NCBI GenBank assembly: GCA_022393335.1
Contig: JAJEKB010001158.1
Coordinates: 73,244 to 137,243, forward strand
Length of the DNA: 64,000 nucleotides
Source: Macrotrachela quadricornifera
Taxonomy: Eukaryota > Rotifera > Eurotatoria > Philodinida > Philodinidae
Direction: 5' to 3'
Positions 10,491 through 25,100 of this stretch are shown here, piece by piece. The notes beneath the pieces were generated by a model. The model did not search any database. It saw only the letters and a program-made list of their open reading frames with translations, and was not told the DNA's origin. A program made the translations under genes and the position numbers. Within the stretch, counting starts at the first letter, position 1, and every line of letters starts with the position of its first letter.

Positions 10491-11308
10491 CTAGACTTTT
10501 CTATCAATGAAGTGTCCATTGGTATTTATGAGTCGTGCCAATTGAAATACAAATTTGATGCTAACTATCTGAAAAAAATCAAGTAAAACATACAAATTGA
10601 ATGAGTAAAGTAACTTACAGTTATCGCAAATATATGAAACCAAACATTTATTATGTAACCCACATATGTAAATACTAACCAAACAAAATTGTCAGAGTAT
10701 CGAAAGAATAATCTGCTACGAATCAAGTGATACCCAATAATTACAATGGTAGCAATAATAACTAAAATGATACCCAACCATCCATACTAAACATTAGGAA
10801 AAATGAAACAACGATTATTTTTTTTCGTCAAATTATATTAAATTATTGGAAAAACATACCACTCGTAAACCTTTTTGATGATATTTGTATGTAACAAGAA
10901 TTCCAAAACCATAAAACAGAATTGAAATAGTAGCTTCAAAAACTTGTAAACGTTCGTCTCGTCGATAGAAATCATCTGTAACTGCCCAGCCGACAATGGA
11001 TATTATTAAATAGACCACAGCAAACCCCTATAGGATATATCTACTTAATATTAGCAGAAAAAAAACACTGGGAATAGATTCTTTGTACTAAAACTATATA
11101 CGTGGTTTTTAAAGTAAAACAAAGACTTTCTTTTACGAAATTTTTTTTTCTCGAAATACAAGTTTACCAGGCAAATACAAAGTAAAATCATAAGAAATTG
11201 TCGAATTTGATTAATTTGATAATGATCAGACACAAATAATGGTTGACCAGCAGGAATATCAATATTATCCATCATATCTACATTTTCACATGCTTCATGA
11301 TATTGCAT
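10491..11308 (-). CDS. Unrecognised four-pass membrane protein
   Basis: Proposed exons on the minus strand are 11168-11308, 10860-11027, 10619-10786 and 10491-10568. All are bounded by GT/AG, and the lengths sum to 555 bp, a clean frame of 184 codons plus stop. The start is uncertain: I chose the ATG at 11308 (MQYHEACEN), but the frame is open upstream. Four hydrophobic stretches follow: FLMILLCICLGFAVVYLII, FEATISILFYGFGILVTY, LGIILVIIATIVIIGY and FVWLVFTYVGYIINVWF. Between the first and second is a charged loop with DDFYRRDERLQ. Exons 2 and 3 are both exactly 168 bp. I do not recognise the family; it resembles the many small tetraspan proteins of rotifers and other invertebrates. The gene-sized intervals and splice signals make it likely to be real. 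Confidence 0.55.
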
Positions 11309-11341
11309 CACAATAATTTGAATAGTTATTTTTACTTGCAA

Positions 11342-11821
11342 GTAAACAAAGGAATAATGATTTTGTGTAAATAAAAATCGAATACATAAAGATTAAGTAT
11401 GAAATTCGATTATGTTTTACTCCTATCGATAAAAATTTCTATCAAATAGATAAACAATGATTGGATTGATGGTGTCAATGAAATACGAGAGCTAGCTTAT
11501 AGTTTTTTTTTTTAGTGAAGAAATATATTAAGTATAATTCATTATTATGAGCATATAACTATAGAGAATTCCGTAACAGCTTTTATACCCTAGAAACGGC
11601 AATATCCGAATTGGAATGTAGATCGTACAGATGGTTTATGACGATACAGACATAATATCGTTTATCTTTTAAAACTTGACATTAAACTAGAATTTCATAT
11701 TCACTATCATCTTTTGTCAATAACAGTTAATGACTAATGAATGTTAATCAAATATGTAACACCTTATATATATTTATTTCAGATAAAAAATAAAATAAAA
11801 GAATAAAGGACAAGTAAATTT
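11342..11821. other. Intergenic stretch
   Basis: About 480 bp between the membrane-protein gene and the 3' end of the next minus-strand gene. It should include the promoter of the former. I see no clear motif beyond AT-richness. Confidence 0.4.
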
Positions 11822-13044
11822 CTAAGACATATTTCCATCATTATCATCCATTTTTTCATCATTTGATAAAGATATTGAAGATGATGAATGTTTTGGTTCA
11901 TAATGAAAATTAATCATATCATTAGAATGTATTTGACGATATTCTAATTGATTATTCCAGTCATTCATATAATGTTCACTATTCATTAAACGTCCAAAAG
12001 CAAATTCTGAAAATGGAATATGAAGTTCTTTATTTTTACTATTTCGTTTTATTAATTTTTCATCACGTTTACTAATAATTCTATCAAACATTGGTATATC
12101 AATATCAAGATGTTCAATAATAATACATGGTAATTTATATTTCATTAGTAAATGACAAAGAATATTATGCCATTGTACAGTTAATAATTTATTTTCTTCA
12201 ATTGGCATAACATGTGTTAATGTTGTCATATTAAAATAATCATTATTAGGCACCTAATTAAAATAATAAAATAATTATAATTAATGAGTAGATTGAACAT
12301 TTTTTGGACAAAATATTTATTCTATAAAACCACGAGCCTTTGCGATCATTTTTAAAATTTTTTAACATCTCCCTCAATCTGAAAGGAGCGCAAAATTCAC
12401 ATTCTAATCTATTAGAAGTATTTTCAAACAAATCAAAAAATGAACGAATATTTTGTCCGAAAACTTTCAATCTAACAGTTTTTTTATTTTATTTCAAAAA
12501 TAGAATATACTTGTGTACTAGAATCAATAATAAGAATATATTGTTGATTAGGATTTGTAATAAAACATGATTGTTCAAAACGAAGTAATGTACTAATAAG
12601 TTCACTTGATGTTTCACAATCATACCATTGAATAAATTCACTATTAAATGAACATTCTTTATATTCTGTATCAATATAAAGAAATATAATAGATTGATTA
12701 TAATTACATTTTAATTGTAATGTTGGGATTTCAGAATCATTTGAATCTTTATATGCTTGAGGTGAATTTAATAAAATCTCATCTTCTGATTTAAAAGGTA
12801 AATTAAGTAATTCATTTCGATATTTCATATATTCAATATAATCAGATAAAAACCCATGTAGAAATGTTTTTGTTATTATTCGATTATCATCAAGTAATTC
12901 AATTAATTGACCTTGATTATTAAAACCATTTGGAAATAATATTTTATGATAATGATTAAGACGTTCAATAATTATATCATATTTATTTTCATTTTTAATA
13001 TTAATACGTTGAAAAAGATCAAAAGCTGATTCATGTTTTAGCAT
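11822..13044 (-). CDS. Unrecognised two-exon protein, 321 residues
   Basis: Exon 1 is 12511-13044 (starts MLKHESAFDLFQR) and exon 2 is 11822-12253. The donor GTATAT follows ...IIDSSTQ and the acceptor TTTAATTAG precedes VPNNDYFN. Both junctions are phase 0, and the total is 966 bp, a clean frame. Without splicing, exon 1 would read into a stop eight codons further on. The protein has no signal peptide or membrane helix. It has hydrophobic core strands (SIIFLYIDTEY, QYILIIDSS, LPCIIIEHLDID), a basic patch KRDEKLIKRNSKNKE and an acidic, serine-rich C-terminus. I do not recognise the family. It begins only 96 bp past the dynein stop codon on the same strand, so the two genes are packed head to tail. 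Its intron contains an inserted element, listed separately. Confidence 0.6.
12291..12472. mobile_element. 182-bp MITE in an intron, TA target site
   Basis: The left end GATTGAACATTTTTTGGACA and the following AAATATTTATTC match the inward-read right end GATTGAAAGTTTTCGGACAA with AATATTCGTTC. TA flanks both sides (12289-12290 and 12473-12474), as expected for Tc1/mariner-type insertion. Removing the element would leave an intron of about 75 bp, the normal size for this genome, instead of 257 bp. Confidence 0.7.
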
Positions 13045-13140
13045 ATGTAAAAAGAAAAAAGAAGAAAAAAATTCTTTATATTTTTATTCATTAAAAAAGA
13101 AAATAAAAGAAATAAAACTGTTATTTTTGTTTTTATTTAT

Positions 13141-16100
13141 TTATTTAATATCACAAAGTAAAGCGACACCACGTAAAATCCAATGTTCAGGACTATCATT
13201 TGATGCTAATTTAAGCATTGTTATAAAATGAAGATCAGTACGCATAGGTTTTTTATATACCGGACATATATAAACATGTGGTGCAATAGAAATTTGATCA
13301 TTTCGTTTATTTCGAAATGATATTTGATTTAATCGAATTTTTTTATTTATATTTATACCATTTTGTTGATTAATTATAGATGGATTTATAGCAAATATAT
13401 GAATAACTGGCATTTGTACATAAACAACTTTATTTTGTGATTCTTGTAAACGAATATTTTTTCGATCCCAACCAGCACCTTCCAAATAAAGACCGTAAAC
13501 ATAAACACCCTTTAAAAAAGAAAAATTATTATAGAATTTTTCTAGTATAAAATTTATTTTACTTCAATTGGTGCTTCTCGAATATCATCTTTATATGAAC
13601 GAAGTACAATATTATCAATTGTTACAGTATCAAGTGACCATCCTTTATGCATTCGTGTTACTTCTTGTCTCATTGCTGTTAGAAAACCTATAATAATCCC
13701 GTTAAAAGTTTCGATCAATTTCATTTACATATTATTTACCATTTGGATTAAAAAAACCTGTTATCCAAAAGCATTTTGGTCGACCTATTTAAAAAAAAAA
13801 CTATTGAAATAATTTTAAAAAAAAGTTAAAGTTTTTTGATTAACCATAATTTAACCAATTATTATATTGAGTATATCGATCAAGTAATTCAGAAAACCAA
13901 AAACCAAGTGTACTACTTTCCCATGAATATCTTGTCTAGAATAAAAATCAATTCATAATTTTAATAATACCAAAAAACAAACAAACCCAATCCATTGGAA
14001 CACGACCATCATAAATTGAATCAAGTATTTGACGAAGTGACTATAAAATAATTTTTTTTTTAATAATTTTATTGCAATTCTTCATCTTACATCATTTAAT
14101 ATAATTATCCCATCAATAGCTAATTGTAAATCAGTCAAAGAATTTCGTACAGTACGTATAACACGATCAATTCGATGAATTTCTTGACGTAAAAATATAA
14201 TCATTGGATTTAATATACCCATATTTCGTAATTTCTCTCGTATCTATTCAACAAAAACAAAATATATTATTTCTAAAAAAAAAATCCTCTTATCAAATAT
14301 ACTTCATGTTGAATAAAATTCTCTGGTAATTTTGATAACATATCACTTGCAATATTATGAACAATTTTATCTCTTGTTTCACCACCAAATGTATTTGAAC
14401 TTGCTTCTTTTGGTTGAATATTAACAATTTTTTCAAGCATAAATTTTGCTCGATTTGTTGAATATGTTATATCAGCATTTGAATGAAGACCAAATATTTG
14501 TGGTGGATCAATTATTGGAAGTTTATCAATATAATCAATACATTCATCAAGACGTTTGACTTTTGGTATTGAATAACCATCATAAAATTTAAATTCAGAT
14601 GAAAATAAGAAATCAGAAAACCAATTCTTTAGAAAAAAAATAATATTTTAAAAACAAATAAAAGATATAACATTATACTTTAGCATAGGTAATCATTAAA
14701 CGACGATCACGATCATCAGTTATTCTTCCACCATATTGAATTTCTGATATCATATATCGAAGAGCTTTCCATGAAATACCCTTTAATAATAATAATAATT
14801 AACGGCTTTTTTTTTGTAGAAAATCTTCATACTATTTTAGGATTTATATCATCTAAATGATTTTGAATATATTGTACAGATGCTTCCCAATCAGTTTGAT
14901 TGAATTCTATAAAATTATATTTAATCATGTTTAAATAAAAAAAGAATCATTTACCATAAGGAATATTCCATCCTAATGGACCGAATTTTCGACGTTCCTA
15001 TATAAATATATTTTGAAAAAAAAATTTTCGAATTTTTCATTAATAAAATTTACTTGTACGATACTATGAAGAAATGAAGTAGCATATAGCATGGGACGCC
15101 AATATATTGTTTCAATATATTCAAGTTTATCTTGATTAATTAATCCATAAGTACGTTTAAGACCAGCACGAACGCCTTGTGGTGGTTCATTAGTAAACTT
15201 AATTGATGAATGAAGAATTTGAATTGGAAATTGTGGATGAGTTTCAGTAGTTAACCATCTAAAAACATTTTTTTCAATTTCTCTGAAGAAAATAAAAATA
15301 ATACATACGCACGAAATGATGGATCAAATGTATCCGTTGCAGTAAGAGCTATAAATAATGATTGAATATTTTATTTTAAATTAAATTTTTCCTAATTTAC
15401 TTTCATGAAATTCTTCAAGATAATCTAATCCTAAATGTGCATTTTGTAATAAAATCCATCCACCTGATGTAATTGTTTGTTGAAGATAACGTCGAGCAAG
15501 TATTTCTTGTCCTTGTCCCATAGATACAATAAATAATTCAATATTCTTCTTTTTTGCTAATGTTTGAATATTTGATGTTGGATCAGCACCAGATGAAAGT
15601 AAACCAAGTAATGGAGTTTTATAATCACTTTCTTCCCATATTAATTCTAAACTAAGTACAGGAATTTCCGAATATTTGACTCCAAGACTATCTTGAATAT
15701 AATTTCGTGCTTCGGATATTGTTCGATCTGGTGATATACATCGTACAAATAAAAATCGATGAAAAATAAGTAAATTTTCATATGTTTCAGGTAATGGTGA
15801 TAAATCAGTTGATTCTTTGTCAAACCAATCTTTAAATACACGTTCATTCTTTTGTATCTATAAATAATTCATATAAGAAAATAAACAGAACGAAAGAAAA
15901 GAAAGAATAAACGAAATGAGTCATTCTATTATGTTCGTTAATCAATATAAAAAAATGATTTGTTTAGTATATCAAGTAACTAATTAACTCTGTGGGGAAA
16001 AGTTTATTACTACAGTTCTATGAATATATATAAAAAATTCAAGTCAATTTTTTTTCCGAGCTTTTTTTAGATTGTTTGGTAGAGCGTGAGCTGCCAATCA

Positions 16101-19100
16101 CGAAAATCTACTCTTAATCTTAGCAAATGCTTCCTTCCGATCAAAAAATGAAAGTTGTTGAATTAACTCGAAAGATACTTTATTTAGTTAGTTTCTTTTG
16201 TGCTGATTCCGGATCTGTGTTTGGTTTGTGACTCGAAGTCTTATTTGAAATCAGAACCGTTGAGTACCGTCTAAAATGACATTGGTATCACTAAATGTAA
16301 ATTTTCTCGACAAAACAAGGGAATAGAAAAAAGTAGGTCGTACTTTTTTTGACTACGAGTATGATGAGTCGAATGAGATAAAATATTTGACTTGATAAAT
16401 AGATTTACAAAATCAATCTATCCATAACTTATAGACTCGGCATAATTCGAAGTGCTATTACCGATAGAGTTTTCGGTCTGGAATCAATTTAACAACTTTT
16501 TTATACTTAGATTTTGATGATGAATCTGGAAAAATTTTGCTTATTTTGGAAAATATGTGTTTTTTTCGAAAAACGACACTTTTTGAGTAATTCGTATTTT
16601 TCTATCGGAAGGAAGCATTTGCTAAAGTTAAAAGTAGATCTTCGTGATCAGCAGCTCATGCTCTATTAAATAATATAAAAAACTCGAAAAAAAAATTTAT
16701 AAACTTTTTTCAGTAAAATATATTTTCTGATCAGTAAATAATTTAAAATGATTTTGTATTAAAGATTGTGGCTGTGAGTCTTGATCTTCCTGTATCAATC
16801 GATGATCGCAAAAATTCACTCGGAACCATGTTGTTAGTTCAAGTTTCGGTTACTGAAAATAAGAAAAACTCAGTTCTGAGTCGATTCTCAGAATACATTG
16901 TGGTATCTTAGATATGTGAAATTTTCACTGTTGAATTGTTGACACTAAAGATGCTGCATATTTCAGTACAAAATTATATATACAATGAAGTTTTTTATCT
17001 GAAGAATGAAAAGTGTAAATTTCTTGATATAGATTGATGACTTAACGGTTTCAGTTTTTTTAACGACTCTAAAGTGATTTTCCATGATTCCTGTTCTTTG
17101 AGACCACTGAATTCTACCTTTCTGATAGTAGCATTAACATCCAGCACTTGAGGTTACAGCTACGTCTACTACACTCTACACTCGATTCGATACCCACTAA
17201 CTATTAGTTTTCTTAGCAAATCTGATAGTTATGGAGCACTACATTTTTGTACATAGTATTGATGGAGAAATAATACTGATTATTTAATTTGTAGCTGAAT
17301 CTTTTTATGAAAATGGCGAGTCTTTAGTTTAGATCAAATTTAACTTTTGATGATAGATAAATGTTTTATGACGAAGGCTAATCAGTTCGATAAGATGTTT
17401 TAATCAATGTGTTATATTTTTATTAGTTATCATTTAATTTATTAACAGATGCAATGAAGACTAAAGTTGGATAGAAACATCCGATTGTATTTCTTCGGTT
17501 TAAAACTAATTGAATACGATTATAGAGAATCTATGAACATACTGAATGAAAAACTTTTTAATAAACATACTCGATCAATAATATCATGAAATTCTTTAAC
17601 TCGACTTAATTCAAGTAAATTAAGCCAAGATAAATCATTTAACCAACGAAATGGTTTTGTTGGACATGTATTTAAATCTAATGAAGCTCCACCTTTAATT
17701 AATACTTCAAATTCATCATAACGTATTTTTCCTCGACGTAAATCAATTCTTAATGCCATAAGTAATGTAAACATAAGTCTATCTTCTTCATATAAACCAC
17801 GTGTTGTATAAAACCATGTTCGATATGTTAAATAATCATTAATATTTTGAATACGTTTTTGTGTTGCAGCAATTTTATTTGATCTTTAGAAGAAAAAAAA
17901 ATCAAAGAATTTATTTAAAAAAATAAAAATTCAAAAGACTTTATCATTGATTCATGAAAAAGATCAAGAAATTGTTGTAATGATATTTGATACATATGAT
18001 TAACTAACTTTAAATAAAAAAAGAAAAAAGATAAAAATAAATTTATAAAACTATTACAACATACTGCAATTTCTGACATAAGAAAATAAATAATTGATCC
18101 ACGAATAGCAACAGGTCGATATTCTTCTCTTGCTGTACCAATTTTTATTTTTGTATCTTCAGCAATAGAAACTTTTTCTTTAACTTCTGAAGCAATTCGT
18201 TTATTTGCATTAAGTACTTCAACAAGTGATGGATCATCAAGTACTGAGCCCTAAATGAATTCATTCATATTAATTATTTTATTTACAAAAATAAATATTT
18301 TCTTTTACTTCAATACTTGTTAATTTAATTAATAAATTTTCTTCAAGTTCTTTTAACATTCGTTTATTTTTTGTTGTTTCACGTGCTAATGTAACACGTT
18401 CACGTTCAAGTTCCTAATATATATATATATGATTAAAAATATTTAATTAATTTATTTTTTCTTTATATTAAACAAAACATACAGCACGTTCATTAGCAAT
18501 AACAAGACTAAGTAATTGATCTTCTAATCCACGTTGTGTTACAGTAAAATCAATAATTGATACTCGTGCACATATTTCTGGTGAATAATTTGGATTAGAT
18601 AATTTTGTTGTTATATATAAACGAAATGCATGATTAATATCCTAAAATATTATTTTATTTGATTATTTTAATTAATTTATTTTTGTTAACTAACCACTTC
18701 ACGATCACCAATTTTAACCTAAAGATTTATTTGATATTATTTATTAATCAGAAAAAAAAACAAAATAACGTACTCGAAGTGAAAGACCTATTTTAACATA
18801 ATTTTTTTCTAAAATATTATCTAAAGTTGGATCTAATTCTTCATCAATATCTTCAATTAATAATGGACGTCCAAGTGATATAGAATCTTCAAGTTGTTGT
18901 CGAAACATTTTTGAATTCAATGTTGTTATTAATATATCATTATCACGTTCCATATTTTTTATCCAAGATTTTCCTTGTAATTGTCTAGAAAATTAATATT
19001 TAAAATTAATTTTATTTTATAGAAAATCAATTACGGATCAATTAATAATGGATAACGATAATTTGATGTTGCTATTATACCATTTTGAATTGATAGATCA

Positions 19101-22100
19101 TCATTTGGTAAACCTTGTAAATTCCATTCACCGATCTAATATCAAGAACAACTTTGTCAGAATAAATTGTACTAAAAAGTTTGATCTATTTCTTTTTCAA
19201 ATCCACATATATTCGTTCTATTGATAATGTATCAAAGATTTGGATCTGATTTGAATGATATAGTAAATCTTACTGTTGCTTCATCATTTAATTGTTCGAT
19301 AATATTAAAATTATCCGAAAATGGAATTGTTCTTTGTTGTATTTGTTTTTGCCATTCATTTAACATACGTTGCCGAAATTCTTGATTAAATGGACCACAA
19401 TATGATAGAAAAGCCGTTATTAGAATGGCATTTCCAATTAATCTTATGTATATATATAATATTGATTAAAATTTTTATATGAAAAAAGAAATATATAAAT
19501 TATTTTTTTACTTTTCAATACTTTGTTCAAATGATTTATTTTGTTCATTCCAACGAATTTTTTCTCCTGTTAATCCTGATATTAATGTATTAGCATCATC
19601 ACGTCGTTTAAGTAAAGCATCATAATCAGCTTGATATGCCTAGATTATAAATCGATATTATTTGATATAATATTATAATAAAAAAAACTTTTTTTGTTTG
19701 CATAGCTGAATCAAAATCTTGTTGACATTTATTTAAACCAATTTGAGTTCTTTCAAGTTCACGTTCAGCTCGTGATAATTTTTTTGAAGCTTTTCGAAGT
19801 GAATTTTCTGCTTTTTGTACTTTATCCTGATTATATTTAGATCAATAAAACGAACAAAACCTATTTTATTTTATCAAAATTTCTACTTTTATTGGTATAA
19901 CTTCTTTATTAATTGTATGATATGATTGAATTTTATCTGTAAATAATGATTTAAATAAAAATAAAAAATAATTTGAATATATAAAATTAATTAACCTGTC
20001 CAAGTTTTTAATGTAGCTAAATCTTTATAAGCTTTTCGAGCTTTTTCTGATAAATCTTTTATTTCTGTATATGGTGCAAGTAATTCAATAATTTCATCAT
20101 TAAGTTCACGAATCGTTAATAATGTTGATAATAAACCAGAAAAATTTAAAAGTCGTAAAATTTCTGTTTTAGATGATCCATAAAATGGTTCATCAAGATT
20201 ATTATCAATACGTATTGGATCAATACGTCGTTTCATTAAAATTAATGCCATATCAAGTACAATCATTATAGCTTCAGGTGGTTTAGCTAATTTACGAAGA
20301 TTAGATATTGTATTTCCTTTAATTTGCTATTTGAATAAAAATATATTATTAGATTTTTTTTTATATTATTTTTGATCTAAATTAAACATTAGTACTCTGA
20401 ACTCATTTATCTTTTTCATCATTATCTTCTTGTTGCTATATTAATTGTTGATTACGATATCATATGACAAAGATAGTTATCTTTGTTATTGCGCTTGTTC
20501 GTTTTATTCCAAAGTTTACTCATCTTATCACAATTATATAAAGCATCAACATATAAAGATAAATATACTTCATATTCTTAACTGACTTTTATTAAAACAC
20601 AAAAAAAAATGTTGAAACTCGCTGCTGTTTTTCTTGCTACTATGTTAGTAGTTATTAGTGCTAAAACACTTCCTGGTGTTGCTGTTGGTGGTTATCAAGA
20701 TCGACCAGAATTATTGACAGATTCGAATGTTAAAGCTTTAGCTAGTTTTGCTGCCGAACATTTGGCTTTAACACAAAATCTTGTTCTTAATCATCTTACA
20801 CTTACTCGTGTTCAAACTCAACTTGTTGCTGGTCTTAATTATAAAATAGATTTTACTGCTGAACCTGTTAATGGTAGTGATACTAAATTAAAATCATGTC
20901 ATGCTCTTATCTATGTTCGATTCGATGGAACAAAAAGAATTACTGAAGCTAGTTGTAATTAACACAACATAAAACTATTCATATTTTTTTTACTATGTTT
21001 CTTTTTTGAAATCCAGAAAAAGCAAATAAATAAATAATAAAAATTTTTTACTTTAACAGCTTCATCAGCTTCTTTTAAAATAATTTCTGCAGCTGATAAT
21101 TCTTCTTCAGCAATAGCTTTTTCTTCATTAACTTGTTTAACAAGTATTTCAGCTGTTTCTTTTGATTCTTGAACTTCTTTTGTTTTTATTTCAGCTGCAC
21201 TACGTAAGACTTCCATTTCAGCCACTTGCTTTACAAATATAATAAAACAGAAAATATAATAATATATTATCAATAAATATATGAATTCTTTAGATTATTC
21301 AAAGACTTCATTTTAAGTAATGTAATTGAAATCTTTCAAAATCATTCTTAAAGTACTGAGAAGAATTTGATAACGACGCACTTAATACTTATTTCTGTCA
21401 AACCGATTGTGCTCTTACAATGAAGTAGGGGTACGACAGTTTCATATTAGTTTCGATCTTCAGAACTATTCAATAGTTCTTTTCAAAGAAACGGATTTAT
21501 CTTAACATTTCTTTTGAAAGAAATTTATTTATTCCAAAGTTTTTCTAGCGAGGTCTCATTATAACGACTCCCTTTATTTGTATTTTTCTTCACTATAGTG
21601 CTTTTTATTCCTTCCCGTTTTATAATCTTTTCTGTCTACTTATTGTTATGTTTGGATAGATTGTTTATTTAACTGGATATCTTATCGCGATTATTGAAAC
21701 AGGTCCTGATCACTTGGATGGAGTCAAGCTTATCTTATACAAAAAGCTAATTAATTGTCAGTTGTAAGCAGTTGAATTTAACTGATAATTTGTTGTTTTT
21801 GTCCTGTTCGATGCACTGCTCTAAGTTAAACAGCTAAGAGTATAATTTTTTCATGACAAATATCCTATGACAAAACTCCACTATTGCTACATAGAACGTC
21901 TCTTCCAATTTATATTTATTGCCATGAACTCTCATAGACTTTGGTATCTGTAGTTACTTTCTGCCCTTCAACGGCAAAATGGCTTCCTCTTTTAGAAGAA
22001 CTAAAATAGTTTATTCCACTATAGAAATTATTGTCACATCACACAAACCTTGATAGGTTATGCGATTGCTTTTTTTGTAGTATTCCAAAATTAAAGCACA

Positions 22101-25100
22101 TTTTCTCGTCTCGATTTTATACACTTAAGAGACTGAATTCAGTATAGAAAAAGCTGTTATATAAATACAATCCAAACTTCTGATCTATCCTTTATTAGTT
22201 GATCTATCGATGATAAATAAAAATAAAACTGAATATACTTTCGCTGCTTCTGTATTAGCAATAGCCATATCTTTTTCTTTCGAAACTAATTCTTGTGTAA
22301 TTTCTTGAACTTGTTCCGCTGCTTCAAATAATTTTTGAACACCAGTTTTCATTTTTTGTTTTTCTTTTTCAAAATATTCACGTTGTTTTTGGTAATATAA
22401 TTTAAATGCATTTATAAATCTATAAATCAAATTTAATAATTCGAAAAAAAAAATAACATAGCAAAATTTTTTTTACGATAGAAATGATTTAGGTGTAACA
22501 TAAGTTCGTCGTCGAAATTTATCATAATAATTTTCACATATTCGACTAACATCATCATGAATATCTGCCATTAATTCGATGACATTTTTTTTTATTGTAT
22601 TCGATATAACAAGAATATCAAAACGATTTAAATAAATATTTGATACAGCAATAAGTGCATCAAGTGGCCAACGATGAAACCTGAGTTAATAAGAAAAAAT
22701 ATTTTTCTTTTTGTATTTTATTAATAAATTTCTTTTTTTAAAAAATACAAACCAATCGATAGTACAACCAGAAACTAATGCAGGAAATTTTAATGCCCGT
22801 TCACGAAATTTTCGATTATCAGGAGAAAAACATAAAACAATATGAAGATTTTTTTGTAATCTTTCACGATAATAATTTTGTAAATTTTCATTTGTTAATG
22901 GTCGTTTTGGATATTCTTTTTTCATTTTAACAGATAATTCCGATAAAGTTTCATCCATTTCTTCACGTGTAATTAAACCTGAAACCTTTTTTTTTTAAAA
23001 GAAATATTTCATCATTTTTATTTAATAATATAAATTACTTCTCCCGAACTAAGAATATTATTTAAATATTCAAGAAATTGATCATCTTTTATATCATTAT
23101 CAGTAAAAATAAATACAATGCCTTGACCAGCACGACCAGCACGTCGATAAATATTTCGTAAATCATCCAAAAAATTATTTAATGTGTATGCTCTTTAAAT
23201 AAAAAAGATTATTTTATTTTTATTAATATTTAATTACCTAGAGACACTTATTTGAAAATATTTATAACCTAAAATAAAAACAAAAATTATTCGAATATAC
23301 AAAAAAATTTATATATTTCATTAACCTGCAATATAAGCTGCTAATTTAGTTAAAGATTGTTTTCCACTACCACCAACACCGACCTATAAAAAAATAAAAG
23401 TAAATTCTTTCTTATTATCAAAAGAAATCTAACTAATAATAAATGTCCTTTTGGCATATTAATAACACGTGATATCTAAAAATAAATTATATTCAATAAT
23501 TTCTAAAAAAATCATACAAATAAATCTTACACGTAATAAATGAATCATAGCATCTTTAAAAAATACTAAATCCATGTTATTACCACGAATTTCTTCATTC
23601 ATTTTATTCATATTAGCAAGTAATTTTATTTGTAAGATATCCCATGATGATATTGGTTCATAAACTTTTGGTATTAAATCAGCAAGATCAATATCATCAC
23701 CCATTTCGTCAGTTACTTCGAGTTCTTCACGAAGAAAACTAAGACATTAATTACAAAATTATTTTTCATATGGAATATAACACTTGCAAGTTTGTTACTT
23801 TCGATAGAAAATTCATCGTTAAATTTTTTTATTATTTATAAACGAAAATGGACTTTAGTGTTTATGATCTTGAATTATAGGAAGAGAATGTATTTGTATC
23901 TTCTCTGATATAGCTTTAAATTTAGTCAAAAATGGAAGTCTTTCTTTCTTTCTAACTTGCAATTTTATTACTTCTAAATCAAATTAAAAATAGTATCTTG
24001 AGTAATTATACTGAGGTATAAACCTAATTTTCATTTAGAAGTTTAATCATCTGAGAAAATAAATCATAATAAGAAAGTATTTCGTTTGCATTCAACGATA
24101 TTAGAAAAAGATTTGTTGCAATATTGATACTACTTATAACTGCCTAATACATTAAAAAATATTTCAAATTATAAGGAATTATCAATCAATTCATTATGAC
24201 TCGATTCTGGAAAGATTCAAATTAGTATATATATCAATTCTTAATAAGTTAATAATGATTTGAATGTAAAATAAAATTACTTTGCAAAATAAACTTCAGA
24301 ATCTTCTTGTATAGGAATTTTATAAACATCACTAAAAGCTTGTTTAGCAATTTTATATTGTTCTTTTCTAAACCATTCTTTTTCTGTATTTAAAACTAAA
24401 CGATCAGCTAATACTCTTGTACATTCATGTTTCCATAATTGAAGATATTGTTCAATATCATTTTGACATTGTTCAGAATCAATTTGTAATATACCTTCCC
24501 ATATACGTGATAAATCTCTTAAATTAAATATATAATGAAATTTTGCTGGTGTTGGTAAACATTTTCCTTTAACTGTTTGCCATAAAATTCGTGTTGCTGA
24601 TATTGATTTTTCAACAATTTGTATAATATCATTTGAAAAATTTCTTTCGACACAAAAATATTTTGCTATTGAACCAAATATATGATCAACAGCATTATTT
24701 GATGGTAATGTACAATTTAATATAAAAAAATGACGTTTTAATCTTTCAGGTATATCATTTCGTCCACCACTAGGATGACACATAGCAGCAAGAAATTGTA
24801 AATCAATAATATTAAGAAAATCTCCAGGTTTTGTTAATGAATAAAAACCTTTTTGTTCAATAAGTTGTCGAAGAATTTCATTTGCTTCTTGATCACCCCA
24901 TGAATTTATCATTGGCATATTAATATCATCAATAAATATTGTCATTTTACGTCCAAATGATGGACCAAATGTATTTGCTACACGTTTATCAACAAAATTT
25001 TCAATTGTTTTTTGTATAAAATTACTTGTTGTTATTGAAGAAAAATTTAATATACGTGTTAAATGTTGTTCACTATCATAATGTTTTAAATAACTTGTTA

